64,000 nucleotides of DNA, from assembly GCA_031216915.1 (NCBI GenBank), contig CM062292.1, positions 5,505,770 through 5,569,769 of the forward strand, written 5' to 3'. The translations under genes and the position numbers were made by a program. The DNA comes from Pictodentalium vernedei (Eukaryota; Mollusca; Scaphopoda; Dentaliida; Dentaliidae). Below, in pieces: positions 21,340 to 31,080 of this stretch. The notes under the pieces are model-generated. The model was given only the letters and a program-made list of their open reading frames with translations, was not told the DNA's origin and searched no databases. Position 1 is the first letter of the stretch, and each line of letters opens with the position of its first letter.

Positions 21340-21800
21340 CTTATAACTGTTACAAAATTTTGCCGCATTACCCCAGTGCTGCAAGAACTTCACTGCCCCC
21401 CCCCCCCCCCCCCCCAGGGAAATGAGGGTTGAATTCAAAATCCTTCTCCTCACATATAAGCCTTGAACAATATGACACCTTCCTATTTGACAAGCCTAAT
21501 CTCAAGATACAAACCCGATAGATCTTTAAGGTCAAGCACGGCTAACAATTTGGATTATAGCCGTGGTAATCTCATGACATTTGGTAACCAGGCTTTCTCG
21601 GTAGCGGCACCACTTTTGTGGAACGGCTCCCCTGAAGGCACCACAAAACCTTAGCAGTTTCAAAGCATTACTTAAAACTCATCTTTTTCAGAATTTTTTT
21701 TAATTAGCTGTGACTAATGGCTGCTAGCAGAGCACCCTTTCCATGTAAAGCCTGACAGCCCTTCATAGTGGAATCATGGCTATAAACAACATTATTATTA
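21340..21800 (+). pseudogene. CR1-like LINE, reverse-transcriptase C-terminal remnant
   Basis: Translates as a decayed C-terminus of a CR1-like non-LTR retrotransposon ORF2: LQELH, then a ~20 nt C run where the conserved WLPV would be, then VEFKILLLTYK, SRYKPDRSLRSS and AFSVAAPLLWN. A frameshift near 21635 moves the SSFKALLKTHLF-like tail to another frame, and a TGA replaces an Ala codon near 21463. The element ends in an ATT microsatellite (21790-21807). Clade named from memory of family motifs. Non-functional, 5'-truncated. Confidence 0.8.
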
Positions 21801-21825
21801 TTATTACTTTCAATTACGCAGTTAC

Positions 21826-22387
21826 AGTTAACCCTTTACCCAACGTAACGGCCAAAACTGGCCAGCACTATTCTCAAAAATCACCAATTAACTTTCAATA
21901 TATTTTCATTTTTTTGTCCCAAAAACATAGGTTATGACCCCTCGTTGGAATGAGCTCGTCGAGCTCGTTCCAACGAGGGGTCATAACCTATGTTTTTTGA
22001 GACAAAAATTGAAAAAAATTAGTTATTCAAGAATTTTTTTTGCAAGTGTCGTCTGCTTTTCATGTTAGGTAAAGGGTTAAAACTAGAAGTCCTGTCATGA
22101 AATGCGCACAAATAGCCTGTTGGTCTGCGCATTAATTTACACGTTATGACCCTAGTAAGGCTATCAAATTCTGTGCATATGCCCTGCACACAAGCAATGT
22201 TTCAGCCAATGGACCTCCAGGTAACCCGGAGATCCATTGGCAGAAACATTGCCTGTGTTTGCTATGAGTAACCAGGAGAACCTGCCGTGCTTTGGATGCC
22301 ATTCGATATGGCAATTGCGTGCAATTCCAACGCACAATTAAGCCTAGATAAGCGCACAATTCATGACAGGTCTTCTAGTTTTAACTG
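21826..22387. mobile_element. Mar-1 MITE copy, interrupted by Pb-2
   Basis: The left terminus CAGTTAA of this mariner-type MITE is split at its own TTAA by a Pb-2 element (21832-22076). It resumes at 22077 as TTAAAACTAGAAGTCCTG and ends TTCTAGTTTTAACTG next to TA. The centre near 22210-22240 is the GGACCTCC palindrome. Orientation is opposite to the copies at 25.7, 43.8 and 52.4 kb. Confidence 0.88.
21832..22076. mobile_element. Pb-2 MITE copy 2, nested in Mar-1 terminus
   Basis: CCCTTTACCCAACG at the left and TAGGTAAAGGG at the right, flanked by TTAA (21828-21831, 22077-22080). Centre: CCCCTCGTTGGAATGAGCTC, with complement meeting at CGTC. Confidence 0.92.
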
Positions 22388-22501
22388 TACATGTTTTCAT
22401 GATGTAGATAAAAATAAGAAGCTTATGCAGCCAATATCAACAAAAAATATTTGTATTCTCTTTCCTGTTATAGTAAACTGGTGTTATATGTACCTACACT
22501 A

Positions 22502-22742
22502 CAGTCGCCGTGGACTGCTCACTTTCCACGCATGGGCAATATTCCCACGGACGCAATAATATTAGATTCCAAACACTAATTACAGGAATAATCATCAAAA
22601 CTTTAATTAATGAAGCACCGGGTACAACCCGGTGCTTCATTAATTAAAATTTTGCCAATGATGATTTTTACTACCTGGTAAACAGATGTGTGGACATAAC
22701 TGCCCACGTGTGAATTACGACCAATCCACGGTGACTGCACTG
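22502..22742. mobile_element. mariner-type MITE Mar-3 copy 1 (241 bp)
   Basis: CAGTCGCCGTGGACTG... and ...CACGGTGACTGCACTG, flanked by TA (22500-22501, 22743-22744). Centre: TTAATTAATGAAGCACCGGG and its complement around TACAA. Subterminal CCACGCATGGGCAATATT on the left pairs with TGCCCACGTGTG on the right. Other copies: 28727-28969, 49407-49690 and 52758-52976. Confidence 0.85.
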
Positions 22743-22744
22743 TA

Positions 22745-23254
22745 TAACATTCCACTCATTTTTATTTTGGTACAATCACAATATACAGTTACTTTACTCA
22801 CTCCATAGTCAATTGCCAATGGAATACCATTGTATATAATCACTTTGTTGAGTTCATCGTCAATTGCCCCAAGGCATCTTCATCAAATTTATCTCTTGAG
22901 TGATATGAAGGTCTTCTGTCCTCTTCTTCCTGGAAAGAATGATAACCATCTGATCAAAAAACCTCTGCTTGGTCTCTGATCGACTGATCTCATAACCAAT
23001 AGGGTTCTTTCTCTTCCCAAAGGACATCATCCATCAAAGTTTGATGACAATCAGATATATGGTTAAAAAATGGGAGGAAATCAAAGCACGAAAACGAACG
23101 GACACAGAGAAAACCTATAGTTTCTTTCCACCTCGATGGTAAGCATAAGGGACTAAATGAAACTACTTGCATGTTTGACTGCAACCAATTCACCTGCGTC
23201 TGACACAATTAACAGAACAGTTTCTTGAAAATGAATACAAACCTGCAAGTTAAA
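22745..23254. other. Unassigned spacer
   Basis: No repeat boundary or domain recognised. Confidence 0.4.
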
Positions 23255-23445
23255 CTTTTACCTAACGGATCGCCCACATCTGCCCACATCCGCCCACGTA
23301 ATATGTAAATTGAGCAGTTGAAAAAAATAAATTTTTCAAAATATTTCAACAAAACCATATCATGTGACCCCTCATTGGAATAAGCTCATTGTGCTCGTTC
23401 CAATGAGGGGGTCACATGATATGGTTTTGTTGAAATTTTAGGCCT
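23255..23445. mobile_element. Pb-2 MITE copy 3 (right end missing)
   Basis: Left end decayed to CTTTTACCTAACGG, then CCCACGTAATATGTAAATTG as in other copies. The central palindrome ATCATGTGACCCCTCATTGG has one mismatch at the centre (AAGCTCATTGTGCTC). The right arm stops after GGTTTTGTTGAAATTTT. Confidence 0.8.
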
Positions 23446-23639
23446 TTACCATTGCAAAATTATTGACTTTTCTATCAGTTATTGAAAAGCTCTTACAAAA
23501 ACCTTTCCAATAAATGATAACTCGACAAGAACTTAACTTCAGGCCTGGAAATAACTCACAAACAATAGTTTAGGCTATGTGCACATTATGTCATTTGTAA
23601 AACACACAAATGAACAACAGGTTATGAGGACAAAATATT

Positions 23640-24260
23640 GCATCATAACAATTCTCTTCAAGTGCAAGTTTGGTAGATGAAGTCTGTTTCATGATTTTCT
23701 TTGCAGTTTGTGATGAGCTGGTATTATCAGCTGTTTCTACAGACTGGTGGTTCAATGGGAATGATAAACTTTAGAAACAGACAAAGATAACAATCTCTCC
23801 TGTGAACGCCACAAACCCGCCATGTGTTTAAAGAAAACGAGTCCCTCAGTCAGACCCATTATATGTCAGTGTGTGCATTTCTGAGTGAAAAAAGAACAGC
23901 CAATAAACTGAAACAACCTTTCTCAAAATTTATGGACAGAGCATAATGGACAGGAAGTCGAGTTTTTTTTATTTGCAGATTGAAGAATGCAACTTCAGAG
24001 TCTAGGCTGGGTGAAACAACTAAATCCAAACAAAGTAAACTGCAATAGGCACAGGAATGAGGAGACAGGAAGGGGGAGTGGAATATGAGGTGCAGTGGGT
24101 AATGTAGGCTAAAATTTCCAATGGTTATATATTTTAATTCTCAAACCACCAATGATTGAAAAATTCATATCCCATAGTAGTACATTTCGTGTAATTTTAA
24201 ATGGGGCTGTGAACCAATTTCATGGGAATTATCACTTCAAGCCAATAATAAACTCAAGAA
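23640..24260 (+). repeat. Rep-R, uninterrupted copy
   Basis: About 620 bp also found, diverged and split, between 30671 and 34930. Landmarks: AACAATTCTCTTCAAG, TAAACTTTAGAAACAGACA, TTTGCAGATTGAAGAA, CAAACCACCAATG and TTTCATGGGA. Class unknown; no terminal repeats seen. This copy gives the pre-insertion order for the later mosaic. Confidence 0.75.
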
Positions 24261-24555
24261 ACCAATGCAGGGTTGGGGAGAGGGTGGGGGCCCTGGGTAG
24301 TAAGCTCAGAACATTGACGGGCCTGGGCTTGGCACTACAGTCCATGATACTTGGGTCCCCCAAAGTTCTAACTCCTCTGCCCAGCCTGTCTCATCTCCAT
24401 TCCCCACCACCTCCCCCCCCCCCCCCACTACCATTATTCACAAATGAGAATCAGCAAGACAAGTTGCTCGTCATATTGGAATACTAGTTACCACTCATGT
24501 GAAGAAGGAATGGGAGTGTGCTGTGAAGATGCTCAATCTGTTAGACTGTTAACTA
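24261..24555. other. Unassigned spacer with C run
   Basis: Contains a CTCCCCCCCCCCCC run (24410-24427). No other structure. Confidence 0.4.
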
Positions 24556-24560
24556 TACAC

Positions 24561-24873
24561 AGTTAAAACTAGAAGTCCTGTCATGAAATGCGCACAAATA
24601 GCACGTCAATCTGTGCGTTAATCTACGCGTTATGACCATAGTAAGGCTATCAAATTATGTACACATGGCCTGTGCACAAGCAATGTTTCAGCCAATGGAC
24701 CTCCAGGTAACCCGGAGGTCCATTGGCAGAAACATTGCCTGTGTTTGCTATGAGTAACCAGGATAACCTGCCGTGCTTTGGATGCCATTCAATATGGCAA
24801 TTGCACGCAATTCTAATGGGCAATTAAGCCTAGATAAGCGCACAATTCACGACAGGACTTCTAGTTTTAACTG
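24561..24873. mobile_element. mariner-type MITE Mar-1 copy (313 bp)
   Basis: CAGTTAAAACTAGAAGTCCT and its complement form ~30 bp inverted termini; the right flank is TA, the left flank CA. Centre: GGACCTCCAGGTAACCCGGAGG (one mismatch) with flanking CAATGTTTCAGCCAAT. Confidence 0.9.
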
Positions 24874-25006
24874 TATGCAACAGACTTCTTTCTTTTTATC
24901 TATTTTTTTTTAATAATTTTTAATTTCAGCAGATATGTACAAAAACCGTTTTTCACGTTTGTTTTATTGACAAACAATATAATATATATATAGATAAATG
25001 TACATA

Positions 25007-25264
25007 CAGTACGTGGAGAGTGTATTATCACTAAATCACCCACGGAGTGGAGATTCCACCCAAGGAAAAGTTGCAACTTTGTTGTAAGGCATAACCAGCA
25101 CCAGCAAAGTTTTAGCCAATGGGCCTACAGGTTAAAGCCGGAGGTCCATTGGCTGAAACATTGCTTGTGTGTCTTGTCGATATGTACAAAAATTTGAAAG
25201 TTATAGCTTGGGTGATAACTCCACTCCGCGGGTGATTTACTTACAATCCACTCTCCACGTACTG
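25007..25264. mobile_element. Mar-2 MITE copy 2
   Basis: TA-flanked CAGTACGTGGAGAGTG / CACTCTCCACGTACTG termini. The central palindrome is partly decayed (GGGCCTACAGGTTAAAGCCG). Confidence 0.9.
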
Positions 25265-25463
25265 TACAATAATACACAATTTCTGGTTTCTCTGATGAGT
25301 TCTGGGTGTTTTGAGGAGATTGAACTAGTGTCTGAAAAGAGGGTGATGATCAGTGTGTTACCATAAGGTCTCAAAATATAGGGGAAGAATTGGGCCTAAG
25401 AGGGGATACTAATGGGAGCCGTGGATACGACTAGGCCTCCCCTCCAGTCTCATTTAGAGGAAG

Positions 25464-26370
25464 CTATATACCAAGCAGGTCTTGTGGTTGCATACATCTC
25501 TCTTGAATGCACTTTGCCTGTTTTGACGAATATTTATGAACGGACATTAATTCTGATGTGCGGTATACTTTTATCTGCTCTAGGAAGCTTTTGAAGACAG
25601 GTGTACACCCCCTCACCTTGCAAGAATAAATAACTTTTTTGAAAAGTAGTACACATATATTAGCAGCTGCTGATGGTACAGTTAAAACTAGAAGTCCTGT
25701 CACGAATAGTGCACTTATCTAGGATTAATTGCGCGTTGAAATTGCGCGCAATTGCCATATCGAATGGCATCCAAAGCACGGCAGGTTCTCTTGGTTACTC
25801 ATAGCAAACAAATGCAATGTTTCTGCCAATGGACCTCCGGGTTACCCGGAGGTCCATTGGCTGAAACATTGCTTGTGCACAAGCCATATGTACAGAATTT
25901 GATAGCTTTACTTAGGCCATAACGCGTACATTAACGCGCATATCAATGTGCTATTTGTGCGCATTTCATGACAGGACTTCTAGTTTTAACTGTACTTCCT
26001 GGTTTGGGAAACCTAGAAGCACATACTGTGGAGTAAGAGGGAAGGATAGAGCACCATCAATTCGCAATTTATCTGGAAGGTTCACGAGTATCATCTTAGA
26101 ATGACTGCATTCGAAAAATAGGTGCAAAAGAGTTTCTTTTGTATTGCTGCAGAAGGTACATAGTTCCGTTTCAGACAGTTCACTTTTAAGTAGTTTGGAG
26201 TTGGTATAAATCGATATGTGCAATATTTTGTATTGGAGTCTTTGAAGGTAGGGGTCATCACTAATAGTAAAAGAACCCTTGTATATCGACTACCAGTCTG
26301 TCGGTTGGAGGGAGGTCGATACCCAAGGACTCTTCCCACTTTTTCTGAGATTCACAAGGTCATAATTATC
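25464..26370 (-). pseudogene. L1/Tx1-like LINE, ORF2 C-terminal remnant, split by a MITE
   Basis: On the minus strand: KKWEESLGIDLPPTD (about 26345-26300), an in-frame stop and frameshift, LQYKILHISIYTN, then the zinc-knuckle-like CTFCSNTKETLLHLFFECSHS (about 26165-26100). It continues to GFPNQEV, where Mar-1 interrupts at a TA. Reading resumes at 25676 with PSAAANICVLLFKKVIYSC and FLEQIKVYRTSE and stops near 25464. The CxxC...HxxxxC pattern after an F/LQYKILH motif is typical of L1/Tx1-type ORF2 C-termini. Inactive fragment; the reverse-transcriptase core is absent. Confidence 0.85.
25679..25992. mobile_element. Mar-1 MITE copy (314 bp), inside the LINE remnant
   Basis: CAGTTAAAACTAG and CTAGTTTTAACTG termini flanked by TA (25677-25678, 25993-25994). 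The central palindrome GGACCTCCGGGTTACCCGGAGGTCC is perfect. Removal of the element plus one TA places the two halves of the LINE frame in register. Confidence 0.93.
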
Positions 26371-26379
26371 TAATAAAAT

Positions 26380-28090
26380 AAAAAAAAATTATCTGAGAAC
26401 ACCGAAATTCATTCTAGTCTTGGGCAATGTTACAATTTAATTGCATACTAAGTTTCCTTTAATTCCATAATGATTTACTTAAGTCATGAATATTCTCGTA
26501 CGGACAGATGGACGGATGCACAGACAGATGCAATCCAGTATACCCATCCCCCACCAACCTCCCCTTTTCATCGAAAGTTTTCAACAATTTCCAACAATTT
26601 CTAAGTCAAAAGATATGATAAATTGTTGCCATATTTCACTGAAATCCGATAACTCATACCTGAGATACAACTGAACAGACAAATAATGTCTATTTCCTAC
26701 AATTTCTAAGTCAAAAAAGGGGGATAACTCTAAAAAAAAGAATATATGTGAGAAACAGGGCTCGATTTAACTGGATTAGCATAGCACTTTGCTCTCCAAT
26801 TTCTGAATTTTGCTATTCAAGATTTATTAGTTTCAAGTGCTTTTGGATCAACTGCTAATCAATTTTCCAGGGTGAATAGTAAATTGCTATTCAAAATTTT
26901 CAGATTAAATCAAGCCCTGAGAAATATCGTTGAATCCTTTTTTTAAAGCCTATACCATAAGCAGTGTTCACGGCAAATTTCATTGCAATAGAACATTCGA
27001 TACCCGAGATACAGGCTGAACAGACAAAATTTGGCTCGGACGGACACAATTTTCTGGGTGAACAAGTAATATAAAAAATAAAACAAGGCAATGCCAAGCA
27101 TGGCATATCCCCCCGCAAATATCAATGAGAGGGGGGGGGGGGGGGGGGGGGGAGTGGTGGATTTTAAAAGATGAAAGGCAAGTTGGCAAACTGAAAAGAT
27201 GATTCTCATTCAATGAGGACTTTGTAAGCCGTAGAAAAATGCAATCAACAGCATTTGTGTGACTGAGGTTTCATGAAAAGAAAATTAGAAATATGAGATG
27301 AAAAAAATCTGAAAGATTTTCAAGATTGAAGAAAAGAGAAAATTCTTTTTTAGCGGCATGTTTCAAAACTTTTTGATGGAAAACAAACAATCGAAGATTT
27401 TCAAAGTCGTAAAGGGACTGAACCCAAAATCGAACTTCATCGAGATATTTTGGTACTAAACCCAAGTGCAAAAAATTGGAAACATGCCTTCAACCATTTG
27501 CAAGTTATACCATAAAACGAACAAAAATTAACAAAAAATCAACAGACAAAGGGCCATAACATGGTAAACAAACATTCGACAGAACTGATTTAAGAACTTG
27601 ATCGAGATATTCTGGTACTAAACTAACATACCAAAAATGAGAGCAATACCATAAACATGAACAAAGTTATTGCATAAACGAAGAATTCGGACGGCTGCAT
27701 AGACACACGGGCGCAAGCACGGAGGTCTTTGCTATATCCCTTCCCTGCGGGGGGATAATAACTAGTGTGGGCATACCTATGACCAACAAATATTATAGAA
27801 AATAATAATTTACTTAAGTTATGAAGGTTATGAATATTCTCGGATGGACTCACCCACGGACAGACGAACAACTGGCCATGGCATAAGCTCAAATTTGACT
27901 TGCGTCAAAGTTGAGCTAACAAAAATGCAATACCCCTTTGGGACCATCACTCACCCAAACTTTCACTTGAATTGGCCCAGTGGTTTTGGGCGAGAAGACC
28001 AAAACATGGTGTTGATGAATGACAGATTGACAATGGACGGAGAGTGATTAGATAAGCCCAGCTTGACTTTGTCAAGGTGAGCTAAAAAAA
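26380..28090. mobile_element. Cluster of decayed Helitron/HINE-like ends and arrays
   Basis: At least three microsatellite-plus-hairpin ends occur: ACGGACAGATGGACGGATGC (26499) before TATACCCATCCCCCACC; GGACGGACACAATTTTCTGG (27038) before TATCCCCCCGC; and GACACACGGGCGC (27701) before ATATCCCTTCCCTGCGGGGG. A fourth near 28015-28085 ends AGCTTGACTTTGTCAAGGTG with AGCT. Two ~164 bp repeats start CATCGAGATATTTTGGTACT (27439) and ATCGAGATATTCTGGTACT (27603). A 22 nt G run is at 27131-27152. Boundaries uncertain. Confidence 0.55.
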
Positions 28091-28099
28091 AAATTTAAA

Positions 28100-28366
28100 T
28101 GGTTCATGTCTGATATTTTACCCATGTTATTAAAATTGATAAATTTGTCTCTGGAGTGCAACAAGGTTTATGCAATAGCATTGCAAAGCCTTCTTGCACT
28201 CAAGGGATGGAATACACCACCACCCATGCTATTCTGTAGATTATGAGGCCTAAAATAAACCAAGAATATGAACTTTTAATGGCAAAGAATTAATTACAAA
28301 AATAAAAAATAAAATAAAAACCACCCGCCTGCATGCAATTTTACAAAAAAAATGGCCTGCGAAACA
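28100..28366. mobile_element. CTGTTTCTCAGGC MITE copy 2 (left end lost)
   Basis: Matches 7500-7755: AAATTTGTCTCTGGAGTGCA, a shortened central palindrome (GCAATAGCATTGCAAAGCC), ACACCACCACC, TTATGAGGCCTAAAA and CATGCAATTTTACA. Right end GGCCTGCGAAACAG. Confidence 0.75.
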
Positions 28367-28724
28367 GATCAACTTTGTGAGTCCTTATGCATGAAGATTA
28401 TTACAGTGAATACATTGTCTTACCCAAAAGAATACCATACAATCCAGTGTAGACTGATTTCAAGAAGTCCTCCCTAATGGAAGGGCAATTTTAACAAACA
28501 TACAGGCCCAAATAAGCTTCATACATAGTGTAAAAATTCTACAAAATTAATAAACATTCATGTATGTTTAATAGGAATTAGGAGTATTGTAATTAAAAGT
28601 CAATTGTGTGGTTGTTCATAGACTTATATTACTTTGTTATTAGGTGTTAAAAAATATTAATATTTGTAAACACACACACCCATTTAGATTAGTCCCTGCT
28701 CATAGCATTGGCGCAGACATACAG
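28367..28724. other. Unassigned AT-rich spacer
   Basis: Nothing recognised apart from a short CA run at 28669-28679. Confidence 0.4.
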
Positions 28725-28726
28725 TA

Positions 28727-28969
28727 CAGTTGCCATGGACTGGTCATAATCCATGCATGGGCAGTGATGTCCAACGTATGCTTTTTCCAGGTAATAGAAA
28801 ATCATCATCAATAAAATTTTAATTAATGAAGCTCCGGTTTGTACCCTGTGCTTCATGAATCAAATTGTTGATGATTATTGCTGGAAACAGGGTTTGAAAT
28901 CTAATATCATTGCATCCACGGAAATATTGCCCACCCGTGGAAAATGACCAGTCCACGGTGGCCGCACTG
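28727..28969. mobile_element. Mar-3 MITE copy 2 (243 bp)
   Basis: TA-flanked CAGTTGCCATGGACTGGTCA and CCACGGTGGCCGCACTG. Central AATTAATGAAGCTCCGG...GTGCTTCATGAATC has lost perfect pairing. Confidence 0.8.
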
Positions 28970-28971
28970 TA

Positions 28972-29321
28972 GGCATGGGACCTGGAGGGGGGGATATGCC
29001 CTCCCCAATTTCATTCATGCGCCCCTCCTCTCCCCTGTTAATCCAAATAATGAACATCCGACAAGACATTTTAATATCTAGATATTTATGCTTGTTCGCA
29101 ACTTATATTATGGATACAAATGGACAGTCACAGAGTCAAGGTAATTGTGTTTTTTTGTCTTGAATTTACATTTTTTGGGGGGGGGGGACCCAACCCCTCC
29201 ACTGATGAGAGGGGCACACTCCCTCGTGTCCTCACCCCTATCTCACTGCTATGTTGCTCATGTGATGCTGTGCATCATATTCTTTATTCCCTGGTCCCAC
29301 CCCCACTAGATATTACTCTTG
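28972..29321. other. Unassigned spacer with G run
   Basis: Holds GGAGGGGGGG and a 12 nt G run (29176-29187). No other structure. Confidence 0.35.
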
Positions 29322-29335
29322 CCCCTAACTTTGAT

Positions 29336-29366
29336 TTATTTATTTATTTATTGGTGTTTAAGGTCA
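29336..29366 (-). mobile_element. 31 bp SINE tail insertion
   Basis: Only the last ~31 bp of the shared SINE-A/SINE-B tail (TATTGGTGTTTAAGGTCA on the plus strand, after TTTATTTATT). It is flanked by the exact 14 bp duplication CCCCTAACTTTGAT (29322-29335, 29367-29380). An extreme 5' truncation consistent with aborted target-primed reverse transcription. Confidence 0.9.
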
Positions 29367-29432
29367 CCCCTAACTTTGATATCCAGGGTAAGCACCTGTA
29401 TCATGGTAAACTAACATCAAATTGTGTGCTTA

Positions 29433-29688
29433 CAGTATGTGGAAAGTGGATTGTAACTAAATCACCCACGGAGTGGGGTTGTCACCCAAGCTATAACTTT
29501 CAAATTGTGTACACATTGACAAAAACACAAGCAATGTTGCAGCCAATGGACCTCCGGATTTAATCCGGAGGTCCATTGGCTGAAACTTTGCTTGTGCTGG
29601 TTATGCTTTGCAACAAATTTGCAATTATTGCTTGGGTGGAATCTCCACTCTGCAGGTGATTAAGTGATAATACACTCTCCACGTACTG
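29433..29688. mobile_element. Mar-2 MITE copy 3
   Basis: CAGTATGTGGAAAGTG and CACTCTCCACGTACTG, TA-flanked. Centre: AATGGACCTCCGGATTTAATCCGGAGG and flanks. Opposite orientation to copies 1, 2 and 4. Confidence 0.9.
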
Positions 29689-29690
29689 TA

Positions 29691-30030
29691 TGTCTAGTAG
29701 CCAACTTTGGAATAGTATAATGTGCTTTGTTAGAAACTTGATCAAGAATTGATGACAAACGACAATTTTCATTACCAGTACCTGGTACCAGTAATAAAAT
29801 AAGATTTGCAAATATCACCCTGCATTTTTTCAGCTATTAACTAACATAAAATTGTACGCTTCATGAAAATTATTTTGTTACTACCTGTTAAAAATTACCG
29901 TTTCTTGTTTTGCTATTTTAGAAATAGAAATCACTTCTTTTCTGGCGGGCATACTAAACACCGAGGCAAACCAAGGGATACCAAGGTGAATGAAAACAGG
30001 AGTGAAAGGGGTATGGGGTGGTGTGTTTTT
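29691..30030. other. Unassigned spacer
   Basis: No repeat or coding signal recognised. Confidence 0.4.
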
Positions 30031-30032
30031 AT

Positions 30033-30372
30033 TATTTACTTATTGGTGTATAACTTAGGTCACATATTTCTGCACAACATGTCAACAGCTAATCATGACT
30101 ATGGTAGTTTTACGAGTGGACGAAGCCAGAGAACCTGGAAAGAACCACTGAGCAATGACAAGTAACTGTCAGCACCCCAACATACTACACAAGCAGGCTT
30201 AGCCTTTTTCGAAGACAGGTGCACCAAGATGGCAAGAACATGTAGTATGACTTAGTACACAGCATACCATGTCCCAACATGGGCTATGGGGAGTGAAGTG
30301 TCTTGCCCAAGGACACAAAGCTGTTCCTCCAACTCAGGCCAGCGGCCTTTCGCATCTCGACCATGCACCCCT
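30033..30372 (-). mobile_element. SINE-A copy (diverged)
   Basis: ATTTACTTATTGGTGTATAA, CATATTTCTGCACAACATG, GTGGACGAAGCCAGAGAACC and GGGAGTGAAGTGTCTTGCCC in SINE-A order (complement). The head is too diverged to classify. A ~19 nt C run follows at 30390-30408. Confidence 0.8.
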
Positions 30373-30419
30373 AAACTTACTTACTTACCCCCCCCCCCCC
30401 CCCCCCCACACGCCCCCCA

Positions 30420-30670
30420 ATCGAAACCCTTGGGCCGCTACTGGCAGTACTGCCTCCTGCCGCCAGTTGTAAACTTCGTGTAAAGTGTATTCAGTCGTAA
30501 TTCCCTGTATCTAAACATTTTTAAACAATTGCCAGATTAATATTACCTTTTTCACTAATATTTTACTTCTAATTAAATACTCTACATGAAAAGTTCATCT
30601 AAGAAGAATGAAGCGGATGAAGAGGCCGCTGATTTGGGGATGAAGACCTAAGTTTTTGACGCCAAAGCTA
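30420..30670. other. Unassigned spacer
   Basis: No structure recognised. Confidence 0.35.
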
Positions 30671-31080
30671 ACAATTCTCTTCAAGAGCAACCGTTCGGTG
30701 AATGAAGTCAATTTCATGATTTTTTGACAGTATGTGATAAAACTGTTATTCCCAGCTGCTTCCACTGACTGTTGGCGTCTGTGTTCAAGGGGAATGGTAA
30801 ACTTTAGAAACAGACAGACACAATCTCCCCTGTCAACACTGTACCGCCATTATTCTTTTCAAGGAAACGACTCTCTCGCACCCAATATGCATCACTGCGT
30901 GCAGTTCTCAGCGAAAAAACAAGAGCGCCAATGAACCGAGACGACCTATCTTAAAATTTACGGTCAGAGGGCACAGTGGACAGAGAGTTGAGTTTTTATT
31001 TGCAGATTGAAGAAGGAAACTTCAGTCAAGGCTTGATCAAACCACTGAATTTAATCAAAGTAAACTGCAATTGGGTAATT
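30671..31080 (+). repeat. Rep-R copy 2, 5' part
   Basis: Aligns by eye with 23645-24050 (TTCATGATTTT, TAAACTTTAGAAACAGACA, CAATCTC, TTTGCAGATTGAAGAA, AAAGTAAACTGCAAT). The 3' part reappears in pieces at 33495-33553, 34175-34221 and 34866-34930 after three insertions. Confidence 0.75.
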
